DNA from: Filosporella fistucella | Taxonomy: Eukaryota > Ascomycota > Leotiomycetes > Helotiales | Direction of reading: 5' to 3' | Assembly: GCA_030077755.1 (NCBI GenBank) | Contig: JAQJZZ010000010.1 | Location: 3,224,001-3,288,000, forward strand | DNA: 64,000 bases | Shown: positions 23,935 through 34,906 of the stretch, in pieces | How the letters are laid out: every line of letters starts with the position of its first letter | Numbering within the stretch: position 1 is the first letter of the stretch | Program-made: the position numbers and the translations under genes | The notes under the pieces: model-generated | Databases searched by the model: none | The model's input: only the letters and a program-made list of their open reading frames with translations | Told to the model about the DNA's origin: nothing

Positions 23935-25209
23935 ATGGCTTCAGTATCCGCATCATCTGAATTCTCATCCTTCCGCGACAATGCTCATTATTTTACTTGT
24001 CCTGTAAATGGATGCGGCTTATGGTTTCTCGAAGACAGGACTTTACAGTAACTATATAGAGTAAACTCCTGACGATTAAAAGATACTGATCGTTAGACAA
24101 CATATCAACCAATCTCACACTTATTCGTCTCATCCCGATGTGCTAAGGCAACCTAGGCTTGTCCAGCGGAGCCTAGCTTCAAACCCGCCTGTTCTTTTAT
24201 CGCCGAGTCCAACAAATAACCAGTTCCCTCCTCGACCTCGAACAATTTCTCCATCGCCACATGTCTGTAACCCTCTTAAAGTTCCTATATATCATATATC
24301 TCAGCCGGAACAGACGACTGCGACCTACATTCCCCCTACAACAAATCTGCAGCAAGATCCTCCTATCCGCTTAGTGACCGCAGTATCTCCCCCCGATGTG
24401 TGTAAAGTCTTATTGGTTTTTCCTTTTTTTAGGTTGCTAACGGAAACCTACAGGATCATTGGCCTTCCGCGACTCACGATTTCTTGAAAAGCTTAATACT
24501 CAAGCATGCTTTGTTTGAAATCCCTCGTACACCAGAAGAACACGCCAAGATCATTGCTATATTTGACGAATTCTACGATGTTGTAGACTTCTTCGATTGG
24601 AAACCCGCGAAGAGTGATCAGAAATTATGGCAAATGTTCAGAGTAAAACTGGAGGCCATACAGCTTGACATACTTCGAGGCAGAGAAGTGCATGCAACAT
24701 TGGAAAAACAAAAGACCCAGGAAGATCCTCGCATTGCACATTCAGCAAAAATCCCAAGAGTCGTAGTTCCGGTCAATACAGCAGTTGAAACACCACCCAC
24801 AACGCCCGTCATATCGAAGCTTCAATTCTCCGAAGGGTTGGATCTGTGGAATAAGCTAGACGCAGATGCCCAAATCCAATTGTTCCGGGCCCAGTTGCGA
24901 ATGGCGAAAGATTCCCAGCGGATGGTATTAGAATGGGAGACGTACAGCGCTAAGATAAACCGTAAGGAGGTTCACAGCTACAGATCTCAAGAGAGAGAAC
25001 GATCAGAAGAGAGTCTGCCCAGAAAGTTGACACCCTTGGCAGCGTCCCGCTCCCGTTCTGTTACACCTCGACAAGTTTCCACCCCTATCGATATGAAAGC
25101 GTTATTCGAAACTCGACTTCATGAGGCCAAATTGAAAAAGGAGCTCGAGAAGCACGGGAACGCAGCTAAGACTGGCAATCCACCAAAACGGATGAAACTT
25201 GACATGTGA
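23935..25209 (+). CDS. C2H2 zinc-finger protein of unknown role
   Basis: Assembled from three exons, 23935-24047, 24097-24397 and 24454-25209, giving 389 residues with all phases closing. The first exon plus the first codons of the second restore one classical finger: C-x4-C-x12-H-x4-H (FTCPVNGCGLWF, then QQHINQSH). This finger is split by the 49-nt intron and invisible in single frames, which supports the model. A Pro/Ser/Thr-rich linker follows, then a helical region (DFFDWKPAKSDQKLWQMF, FSEGLDLWNKLD) and a basic C-terminus (KALFETRLHEAKLKKELEK, then KRMKLDM) that may hold a nuclear signal. It could be a transcription factor or chromatin protein, but a single finger does not prove DNA binding. 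See the similar tail in the preceding gene. Confidence 0.72.
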
Positions 25210-26318
25210 AAAGAGGTGGCTAGTCTGAATCGTAGTCTAAGTGGAAGCTGAGGCTGTTGTACGACAAGCTTCTGATTTGCATTTGGAGGCGCAAATATTC
25301 ACGAGCTGCCATTGAGCTCGTACACCATCAAGCACCGACAATTGTTTGTAACAAGAAAATCTTGGCCTCGGAAGTTCGCCATAGGATATCGGGACAGAGT
25401 AGCCAGGACCGAAAGGACGTCGAATAGAATCGACAAATACCGCATTGGTCCCCTTTCCAACTTTATTATAAGATATAAACGCACGCCCCAAGATGTGTGG
25501 CTACACAAACTCTATCGGCATCTTAGACGCCTGATTACACCATAGATAAGGTAGCTTCGATAGACTCAATCCCTTGATAGGAAACTCTTCCTGCCTTGTG
25601 GGGCATCTAGACCTCAATATGTAGGACTTTCTACATCCACGACCAACGGTCTTCAAGATCACTTCGTCTGATGACAATGCGACTGTTCTGGAGTTTGCGG
25701 GAAAACAAGTTCACCAACTACACATGTCTTTTCGCAACAGTAGATTTGACGGCGACTATTGTCTGCCTCCAAAGGATCTGAAACTCGGAAATTGAAAGGA
25801 ATTAGTGGCTGGGCTGCTTATGTTTGCGATGAAGAAAGCTCGATTAAAGGCATGGACGTGGCTGAGAAGAATGTGAAGGACTTCGGAACGTCGACTTGAT
25901 GCAGGGTGGGGGCGGCACCGAACTGAGACTGTGACAGTGTGGTCGATGTCTCCGATATTGTTGCTCGAGGATGAGCAGGTTGTGTGTGGCTGCTTCTCTA
26001 GACTAGCTTTGTTGGACGATTCGTAATTACCATCTCTCTGTCTGTATTTGCCTCTAGCTGACAGGGTCTAAATTTCGATTTCCAGTATCCAGAGCAAGCT
26101 GGAGGCTTTGAAAAAAGTTAAAATCGCCGCTCCTCAAGTAAACAAGCCGAAGCAAGTACATGTCACTACAATACCATGATTTCGGGTCTATGATATGCAT
26201 TTTCTATTTTCTATTATGACAGGTAGCCTCATGCTAGGTCTTGAATGTTTATGTAAAATTTCCAATGCAGAAAAGAGAAAGATAGATCGCCCATCCACCT
26301 TGAGGGTATCATTTGAAA
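25210..26318. other. intergenic, no gene seen
   Basis: About 1.1 kb of convergent 3' regions. Frames at 25237-25545 overlap on both strands and are not supported. Confidence 0.4.
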
Positions 26319-29300
26319 TCATGAAGCATAAGCGAAATTGCTGCCCCGACATTGTAGCCAGAAGTCTTTCACAAACTTGTTGGTGCCTCTAGCACCTCGC
26401 AAATTGATAATTCTCTCCACGAAACCGGTCTTCTCCTTGGCCTCAACGTTCTGGGACGGAAAATTCTGGTCGAAAAGAGCTGCGTTTAGCCACTCCTTCG
26501 CATGTAATTGACGGATGACAAGCTTCTTAATAGGCTCACACAAACGCTCGAGGTCGCTGCGGGCTGCCATGCCGCCGATATTAAATATCAGAGCCTTTGC
26601 GAGGAGTGGACCGAGGAACAGCATGGCATCGTCAATGGCAGGTTGTGGATCACTGGGCTGGCCGGAAAGGTTGACGAATGTGGCCTACAAATGTTAGCGG
26701 AAATTTTCTTCCAGTATAGTTGAAATGCTTACCCAAAACTCTGCCGCCGTCTGCTTCACCAAAGGCTCCGTCGCAGTCAGTGCTTGAAGAGCGAACATGA
26801 ACAAGCTTTCGAGTTGAGCGGCAGGTTGGTAACTCATGAAGACTTGAGGACATTTCAACAGCATGCGCGTGAAAAACTCGATGCAGGCTTGAGATGTTTC
26901 GGGATCCCGGGAAGGAGCTATGCTCGTGTTAGACATGTGTGAAAGGAAACTAGATTATAACTTACATGACACGAGCGTATTTACTAGCCGGGCCACATAT
27001 ACTAACAACGAAGCAGTGACTACTTCCATCTTTCCCCCGGCTTTCTGAGCGCTGATAAACTGAGACATTGTAGAAACAGCAGTGTGCACGTGCTTGCTGT
27101 TTGTATCTGTCTTCATCAAAAACTCTGCGACCATTTCCGGGGGGAATACGAAAGGTCCAGGTTCCATTTCTCGGAAGCCCAGACGCAGAATGGCGCAAAA
27201 TGAAATGATGTACTCAATGTATGAGGGATCATGGAAATTGAAAATGTAGGTCATCAGACCGTAGATTCGTTCTTGAACCCCATGACCTGCTCCGAGAGTC
27301 CAGAATAACGAAGATGACGAATTGCCATCCGTATCAAGATCAACTGGTACATCATTAGGCACCTGGATGCCTTTTGCAATTGCCTCGAGACATTTCAAAG
27401 CTAGGATTGCCAGGTTCTGCCCGACGACCTTCTGATTCATGGCGGCTTCAAGCATTTTGGGCTCGTTGACCAATGTGTCGAAGGGAGGAACAGTGGAGAG
27501 AAGCTCGTGAGCTTTCTTAACATCATTCTCGATGCAATCGAGTAGAATTGTTAATGCTGCGACTTTCTGTTCATCATTTTCCAAAGCTTGGATGATGGAT
27601 GAAATGCCTTGGATTACAGCCTCCTTCACCAAACCCTCAACTTCATGATTAGAAGCGATGTTGACATAATGCTGGAGAAACGTGTTCAGCTCGCGAAACA
27701 GTGTCTTTCTACAATCTGAACAAATCTTCATGATTGCCGTCGCCGCAGTTTTTGACAATGCTTTAGAACCAGTGGCCACAAACACGATATTGAGCACTGC
27801 AGGCAATTGAGCAGATTCCCGACCAAAGTACTCAGCCTTAGCGACTACCAGATCGAGGAAGCTTTTCATCAATCTAGTGGGAATCTCGTTGTGGCGGCTG
27901 AATTGCTCAACCAGGGCTGGTGTAAACACTTGATTCAGATTGCGATCATGGTCGGTAACATCAGTTGTGGAATCTTCGAAATATGACATGCAAAATAAAG
28001 CTGCTTCGAGGGCAGTCCAATTCTTCGAATCGCTGGCTTCGATAATCAGAGTCACGAAGACATAAAGAAGGCGGATACCTGTCGTGATGTAGTATTGCTG
28101 CAAAAGATCCGCAAAATCCCGACGAGCATCCTTGAAACTGGTTTTCTCGACATCATCCCAGGTGTTGTAAATATCAGCAGGCGGAAATTGAGACTTTTTA
28201 AAGCATCTTTCAATAACGAGATCGACGTAGGATTGTGCGGCTGCGCATGTTAGCATCTCTTGACCAAAGGAAAGATCACTTAACTTACCAGTCATCCATT
28301 CAGGATCTTTATCCTCGTAAGTTTCATTGAGAATTGTTTCAACGAAGGTACTCCAGAATTCCAGTCCGGGCACATATATTCTGTCTTCAGCAACGGCAAG
28401 GCCGTCAGCATCGACAAGACCGGCAAGAAGCGTCAGGAACTTTGCTTGCTGGGGGGAGTTGCAGCTCCTCACAAGGTCCGTAACAGTAGCATCTCCGAAC
28501 GCAATCAGAAACGTTCCAAACTGCAAGGAGTCAAAATCATAGTCCCCGCCAACCAAAGCCTTATATTTGTTCTCAGTCCATTCGCTGTTCAATATTGCCC
28601 TTAAAATCTCAAAATCACCTTCTCTGAGGAAGGTGGAGTAGTTCTGGAGAATATCGGAAAAGAGCTCAATTGTGATCTCATAAAGATCGTCATTGCCCAG
28701 ACATTGCAAAGCTGGTTGAGTCAAGGTCCGGAGCGGTTCCATAACACTCTCATCATGGTCTATGAATGCTCGGTGTGAATAAGAAACACAGGCCTACTTA
28801 ATTAGTATGTAAAGATTTGAGGGGAAATAAGCGTGCGATACATACCAGATAGCATTTCATTGCCTCCTGTCTATCCTTGATGTTCGCACTATCATTTGCA
28901 ATGTACTTGTGCAGTAGGGGAATGATAGATTCGATATTAGGCCGAACCAGCCGATGAAATTGATTTTGCTTCATCGAATTTGAGTCAGTTTTTCCAACTT
29001 CTTCGACCAGCGCCGCACAGATCCAGAGTATGGGTGTAACTCTGTTTTGGGGAAGTTGGTCGACCAATGTTTGTTCATCGATGTTGTCCATTGCAGTGTA
29101 TGGTTCCGGCCGATTGACACAGAGGCAGTAGATCAAGTGTTTAACACAAAGTGTCCAGTGCGAGAAAAAGGTCATCCAGTATGTCACAAAGACGGAGCTT
29201 AATTTCCGGACCACCAAAGTACCTTCAGATGCCTCCATAGAACTGATGAGCCATCCTAACAGTGTATTCAAGAGACTCGTGATGTCCGTCTCATTTAGCG

Positions 29301-30247
29301 AGTTCCTTCAATCTGTTAGGACTGAAATAAGTAGGTTCAAGAGGTCAACTCACCCGTCCGTATTGATTTTTACAATGAACGTTAGAGCAGCGAAGAAGCG
29401 AATATGTTCATTGCCATGATGCATAAAAGCCGTAGCTAATTGCCATCCTTCTGAAGATTTCTGCAATCGCTGCAACGTCTCTTGGACTTTGTTGATGTTC
29501 TGAGTGTTTGTTGGTTGGTATAACTCTGTGATCAACTATCTTTGGTCAGTATATTCTTCTCAAGTCACTCGAGGGAAGGCTTGAGGCGGAAAGTGAGCTT
29601 CAGTGTGAAGTCCGTCAGCGTGCTGTACTTCATATTTTCTCTGGCGATCCTATATGCAGCCGGAAGACGAGATTTGTGATGAATTCCGTCTACTCGCCGA
29701 AATAGAATCTTTGCCTGGCAACAGAATCGCCAGGGTGGAAAGTGAGTTTCGTCATGAACTTTTTCAGCGCGCTGTACTCAATCTTTGGCAGGTAATTCTG
29801 TTTCCAGCCGAAAGACGAGGTTCAACATGAACTCCTTCCACGCGCTGGACTAGAATCTTAGCCTGGCAACAGGATAGGCCGGAAACTGAGTTTCGTTGTG
29901 AACTCCGTCCACCCGCTGTGCTTCAATAATTGACTGGCTATCCTGATTCCAGCCAGAAGATGAGGTTATTATGAGCTCTTTCAGCGCGCTGTACATGACT
30001 TTGGGTCGGTAATTCTTGTTTACGGGTGGAAAGTGAGTTTCGTTGTGAACTCAGCCAACGCGTTTTATCTGGCTTGAAAGGTTTGTCTCCAGCTGATTCT
30101 GCTGCCAAGACCCTTCCGGGCTCGCCTTGCCAGATCTGAATCTTCAAAGCCTTCAAATCCCGTAGATCTGTAACCATGAAAAAGATAACTCACATTTTCA
30201 ACTTCTTCCAGAGAGGTAGGCAAGTCCCCATCTTGTGTGGTTGCCAT
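26319..30247 (-). CDS. importin-beta family karyopherin, importin-13/Kap122-like
   Basis: Nuclear transport receptor built of HEAT repeats that binds Ran-GTP and carries cargo through nuclear pores. Seven exons: 30247-30194, 29535-29354, 29305-28846, 28793-28289, 28240-26966, 26917-26733 and 26684-26319. They give 1008 residues, the usual size, with every phase closing. The N-terminus has the importin pattern SLEEVEN|LITELYQP and the unit LQRLQKSSEGWQLA, followed by FFAALTFIVKI as in importin N-terminal domains. Helical pairs fill the rest, and the C-terminus TNKFVKDFWLQCRG matches the fungal importin-13 type ending. The exact orthologue (Pdr6/Kap122 or another member) is an inference. Intron 1 is unusually long for this genome (658 nt) and made largely of tandem repeats. 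Confidence 0.88.
29586..30075. repeat. tandem repeat array, about seven units of about 70-75 bp, in importin intron 1
   Basis: Units begin near 29586, 29660, 29735, 29808, 29879, 29953 and 30024. Each opens with a (C/G)GGAAAGTGAGTTTCG- or CGGAAGACGAGGTT-like core, has TGAACTCCGTCCACGCGCTG in the middle, and ends near CAG/TAG after a TTCTGTTTCCAG-like stretch. Two alternating subtypes are visible (AAAGTGAG and AAGACGAG openings). Copies differ by roughly a tenth to a third of positions, so the array is not brand new. Confidence 0.8.
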
Positions 30248-30843
30248 GGTCGGGCCTCAGAAAGATCTGGAGCGGGAGAGACGAAGAGGTGGGCTGTTTC
30301 AATGTGCTGTAACTGTAACTGGCAGTAAAAATGTGTGTTGTAAAAGAGCAGAAGGCGAGGATTGCAACGCAACGCACAAGGACGCAAAGAAAAGTGGCTA
30401 CATAGGAAAGGAATCCCCTGTGTAGTTGATAAATTCTTTTGCCAGCGAATTTCGTGTGAATTTGTATTTGACAAGGTTCGCACGCTGTTCAAGATTCAGA
30501 AGACGGTTCTATGCAGCCTTCCAGCGTCTGCCTCGCAAGCCAGGCCACCGGAATTTGCAGAGCCAGCCTTATCTTAGATTCTTTCCTCACTATGCCGCTT
30601 CTAACAGCTCCCACTCTCACCTAGGAGGTGCCCGGTGTTCGTTCTTTGGCCCGGATCCTGCTGAAAACATTATCGAATTGTCAATGAAGTTTTCAGTAAG
30701 TCATTGAACCCAATCCGGATACAGAAACTTGCTGCATTTCCCATACTTACCATCCCACAAGATCTATTACAATCTTACAGTCCTTCGGCCATCGTCACTC
30801 CGCAGCTGGATCTAGTCTCGTGGGGGGTTTCCTGAATGAACCA
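30248..30843. other. divergent promoter region, importin and aminopeptidase P
   Basis: Lies between the starts of two divergent genes. Small frames (30237-30707) lack motifs and are not called. The alternative first exon of the aminopeptidase begins at 30844. Confidence 0.4.
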
Positions 30844-30970
30844 ATGCGATACTTTCGGGCTCTTGAAAAAGCTTTCATAAAGACTCAACCACCTCTTATT
30901 ACGCAATTTCGACCCCGCAGTATTCAGATTTCCATACGATACAACACTTACTCTACGGGCACGTTCAGAG
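30844..30970 (+). other. ampp: optional upstream coding exon of aminopeptidase P (mitochondrial presequence)
   Basis: It opens with ATG, encodes 42 residues with Arg/Lys and almost no acids after position 8 (ITQFRPRSIQISIRYNTYS), and ends in phase 1 at a GTTTGT donor. The acceptor TAG at 31024-31026 continues in frame with DSE followed by the conserved Met. If included, the protein has 664 residues. Confidence 0.6.
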
Positions 30971-31034
30971 GTTTGTAGAACTTGACTGGACTGGAATACC
31001 AAATAACAAACCTAACCATACGATAGACTCAGAG

Positions 31035-32999
31035 ATGGAGAAGGTAGATACTACAGACCGACTTGCTCAGCTGAGGGAGCTCATGAAGAAGCATAAGGTC
31101 GACATATACAGTATGTGAGTGGCTGTCACCCCACTGCTCAAAAATCACTAACAAGATGTCTAGTTGTTCCTTCTGAAGACAGTCACTCCTCCGAATATAT
31201 TGCACCGTGTGATGGACGAAGAGAATACATAACTGGGTTTACCGGGTCTGCGGGTTGTGCTGTGATCACTCATGAGAAGGCCGCCCTTGCTACGGATGGA
31301 CGATACTTCAATCAAGCTGCGAAACAATTGGATGGCAATTGGCTGTTATTGAAGCAGGGACTACAAGATGTACCGACATGGCAAGAATGGTCAGCAGATC
31401 AATCAGAGGGTGGAAAGGTTGTTGGTGTTGATCCTACAGTCATAACTGCACCTGAAGCCCGAAAGTTGTCTGAGAAGATCAAGAAGCGAGGTGGACAAGA
31501 TTTGATGGCTATTGAGGAGAACTTGGTAGATCTTATCTGGGGAACAAGCAGACCACCGAAGCCCAGCGAGCCTGTAAAGGTATTGGCAAAGCAATTCGCT
31601 GGAAAGGATGTAAGGACGAAGCTGGAAGAATTGAGGAAGGAACTGGAGAAGAAAAAGAGTTCTGGGTTTATTGTTTCGATGTTGGATGAGATTGCTTGGT
31701 TATTCAACCTTCGTGGAAACGACATCCCGTACAATCCTGTTTTCTTCTCCTACGCCGCCATCACACCCACTACCGCCACTCTTTACGTCGATTCCAGCAA
31801 ACTCAGTACTGAGTGCCAAACATACCTTCAAGATAATGGAATCTCTGTACGCCCCTACGAGAGAATATTCGAGGATAGTGAAACACTTGGTCAGTCACTT
31901 GAGGCTGGTAATGGTAATGGACCACCTGAGGCCAAGGTCAAGAAATTTTTAGTGTCGACCAAGACATCATGGGCCCTCAAGCGAGCTTTAGGAGGTGAAG
32001 CCAAGGTTGAGGAATTGCGAAGTCCAATTGGCGATGCCAAAGCAGTCAAGAATGAGACTGAGTTGGAGGGAATGAGAGCTTGTCATATTCGGGATGGTGC
32101 TGCGCTGATTGAGTATTTCGCTTGGCTCGAGCATCAGCTCACCGTTGAGAAAGCAGTGATTGATGAGGTTACAGCTGCAGATAAGCTTGAGGAGTTGCGA
32201 TCCAAGAATAAGCACTTCGTTGGGTTGTCTTTTGATACGATCTCATCCACTGGCGCCAATGCGGCTGTCATTCATTACATGCCGGAGCGTGGAAACTGCT
32301 CAGTCATCGATCCAAATGCAGTATATCTGTGCGACTCCGGAGCTCAATACTATGATGGTACCACGGACACTACACGTACCCTTCACTTTGGCGAGCCAAC
32401 CGAGATGGAGAAGAAGGCTTATACTCTCGTTTTGAAAGGCAATATTGCACTAGATGTGGCTGTGTTCCCCAAAGGCACCACAGGTTTTGCTCTTGATACT
32501 CTGGCTAGACAATTCTTATGGGTATGTCTCTACATCCATACAACATGAGCCTACGAAGCTAACTGCTGTACAGGAGGAAGGTCTCGACTATCGTCACGGC
32601 ACCGGCCACGGTGTAGGATCTTACCTCAACGTCCACGAAGGTCCTATCGGAATCGGTACTCGTATCCAATACTCTGAAGTTCCTCTCGCTCCAGGCAATG
32701 TAATCTCCAACGAGCCAGGCTATTATGAAGATGGCAGCTTCGGTATTCGTATTGAGAACATCATCATGGTTAAAGAAGCCGAGACAAAACACAAGTTTGG
32801 AGACAAACCTTATTTGGGTTTCGAGCATGTTACCATGGTGCCTTACTGCAGAAAACTGATCGATGAGAGTTTGTTGACGAGGAGAGAGAAGCATTGGTTG
32901 AATGAGTATCATGCAGATATTCATGCCAAGACCAAGGAGTATTTCGAGGGAAATGCAATGGCGAGAAAATGGCTGGAGAGAGAGACTGAGCCATTTTAG
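31035..32999 (+). CDS. ampp: Xaa-Pro aminopeptidase P (M24B metallopeptidase)
   Basis: Removes the N-terminal residue before proline, using two Mn ions. Three coding exons from the conserved start [13 protein letters not shown]: 31035-31110, 31164-32521 and 32574-32999. They give 619 residues, the expected size for fungal AMPP. The pita-bread catalytic domain shows the metal ligands: two Asp in [17 protein letters not shown], His in HGTGHGVG, and two Glu in [10 protein letters not shown] and GIRIENI. Two non-catalytic creatinase-like domains precede it ([14 protein letters not shown] and [18 protein letters not shown]). A further upstream exon, 30844-30970, joins in frame across an intron ending at 31026 and would add 45 residues starting MRYFRALEKAF, basic and Ser/Arg-rich, probably mitochondrial targeting. 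Both forms are plausible. Confidence 0.94.
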
Positions 33000-33200
33000 T
33001 CATTTGTGACTTCTAGATGAGCTGTAATGCGGTATGAAATTTGATGGCAAGGCAGAGCATCATATTTCTCATCTTCAAATTTGAATGAATGGACAGCGTG
33101 TGGCATAGCAAGCAAGCAGGAAAGCTTTCATCGTATTGCTTAACTCTAATACAGATTTGTTACATAGTGTACACGTCCATCTACCTCTCGAGGTAGAAGA

Positions 33201-34358
33201 CTAGAACTGCATAAAAGCAGCTAATGCAAAAGTGGTTCCGAATGAGATCTTGAAAGCTACGTTATCTTGCACTGCACTGCGGACGTCGAGGGATGTGAAA
33301 TATTGCTGCAGTCGGTTGTAGGGAATAATGTTGATTCCTTTAGAAGAGGCGTACTAGGTGGGTGTTAGGTAGGAGTAACTTGGCGGTTGGTGAATGGGGG
33401 CTATGTGGGATGTAGTGGGGTGAAATCGCGGGACATTGGGGGACAGTGTGAATGTGATGTTTATTGGAAAGCGAGTGGAAAATGTGGGGGGAAGGGAAGT
33501 AAGTACCTGAATGCCAACGACTAAGAGACCGAGTATCAAAGCCAGCGGTTTTGAGAAGGTGGATACTACCAAACCAGCACATAGACCTGTTTTCAGTCCA
33601 TCAGCACTTCTTTCTTCCCTTTGATTTTTCTTATTCGAAATCAAATATCTCCTTCCTCAAAACCACAACCCTCATGCCTTATACGCTTCCAGACTTACAA
33701 CATCAAAGCTTTACCCTCTAGCCCGCCTGCTTTCTCATACCCCATCCGCAATGAATTGCAAGAAATAATATGAACGAGACTTACCAATAATACTTCCACT
33801 ACTGATCTGTCTGACAGCACTCTCATTCAGTTTCCCTTCTTTGATGATTGGGACTGGGGCGTTTTGTTTGTAATTTTCTGGCGAAAAGACCTGTATGAAG
33901 TGGTTAGTGTTATTCTGGAAAAGGCACGTTTCCTTCAACATATTCTCATCGCTGAATTTTCTGCTTCGTTTTGGCTCAAGCTCCCAGGTCTCCTCTGCCC
34001 GAATTCCACCACTATCATCTCCAAATGTTCACTCATTCCCAGTCTCCTCGATCCTAGCACACATTCACAATCTCTGAATTCCTTGATTTTCGCCTCCTTT
34101 CTCTCACTCTCTTCCACAAAATCACAGAGTCACAGAATAAGTCAAACACAACAAGGACAAACAAAATCAACATACCCCCGACACTGCCGAACCTCCAGAC
34201 CCCGGTCCATCCATCTTATACGGCTTCACAAATTGATACTCCCTGAACGGCGAGTAAGGAGAGAGCGTATAAGCAGCCATGCCTAATCCGAGAGATGCGC
34301 CTATGACTTGCGGGCGGAAAAGATTAGAGAGGGTGGGTTTGAGGAGGAGGGTTGTCAT
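33201..34358 (-). CDS. FUN14-domain mitochondrial membrane protein
   Basis: FUN14/FUNDC proteins are small multi-helix mitochondrial outer-membrane proteins; the animal FUNDC1 is a mitophagy receptor. Four exons, 34358-34176, 33890-33785, 33586-33507 and 33353-33201, give 173 residues with all phases closing. The N-terminus (LLLKPTLSNLFRPQVIG) is basic and may target mitochondria. ISSGSIIGLCAGLVVSTFSK is the glycine-rich first helix typical of the family, then ALILGLLVVGIQYASSKGI, and a last helix FGTTFALAAFMQF at the stop. No YxxL-type LC3 motif is evident at the N-terminus, so a mitophagy role is not supported by sequence alone. Intron 2-3 spacing is ordinary (198 nt). Confidence 0.87.
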
Positions 34359-34776
34359 TTTGAGGTGTCGGCTGGACTGAGGATTGGGAATTTCAGAGAA
34401 TGAATCGGGCAGGGAGACAGGAATGGGAAGAAAGATACGGTATTGTGAAGGGGAGTGAATATGTAGAGAATTAATGAGAAGGTGGTGCACGTGGTTGGTA
34501 GGCTGTTGATGGGAGGTGGAATGTAGCTGAGGTAGCTCGATATCAAAGCGAGGTTGGAGGTTAGTGACATCACCGATTGTGTACCTTAAAAAATGGACTC
34601 GGAGAAAGATGAGTAATTACTAAGACCAAATTGTTCTATTGGCATACCCCAACCCATGCACTTACCCAGAATACCTTGTGTTCCTTCTCAATTGCAACTT
34701 GGTCTCAATGAGTTGTAGATACTTTTGTCAGCAGCAAATAAATATTGTATTTCAGCACCTGTGCTGTAACCATGAG
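34359..34776. other. intergenic between FUN14 gene and transposon
   Basis: Promoter of the FUN14 gene. The transposon inserted about 420 bp upstream of its start codon. No other gene seen. Confidence 0.4.
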
Positions 34777-34778
34777 TA

Positions 34779-34852
34779 CGGAGGTACAGCCCATAAGTAA
34801 AGTAATAGCGCTAGCAAGGGGGCCACCCTGGCCCAGCACCTTAAGCCTAATA
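34779..34852 (+). repeat. left terminal inverted repeat, 74 bp
   Basis: Begins CGGAGGTACAGCCCATAAGT and ends AAGCCTAATA. It is identical to the reverse complement of 36122-36195. Confidence 0.95.
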
Positions 34853-34906
34853 AGGCATCACCCTCCACACAAGCCAAAATGTCAAAAACCTCATATTTAT
34901 TAGCTA

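Noticed and set aside
29586..30075. Extra exons of the importin gene within the repeats
   Set aside because: Exon 1 joins exon 2 directly in phase (EVEN to LITEL), and no open frame runs through the repeats.
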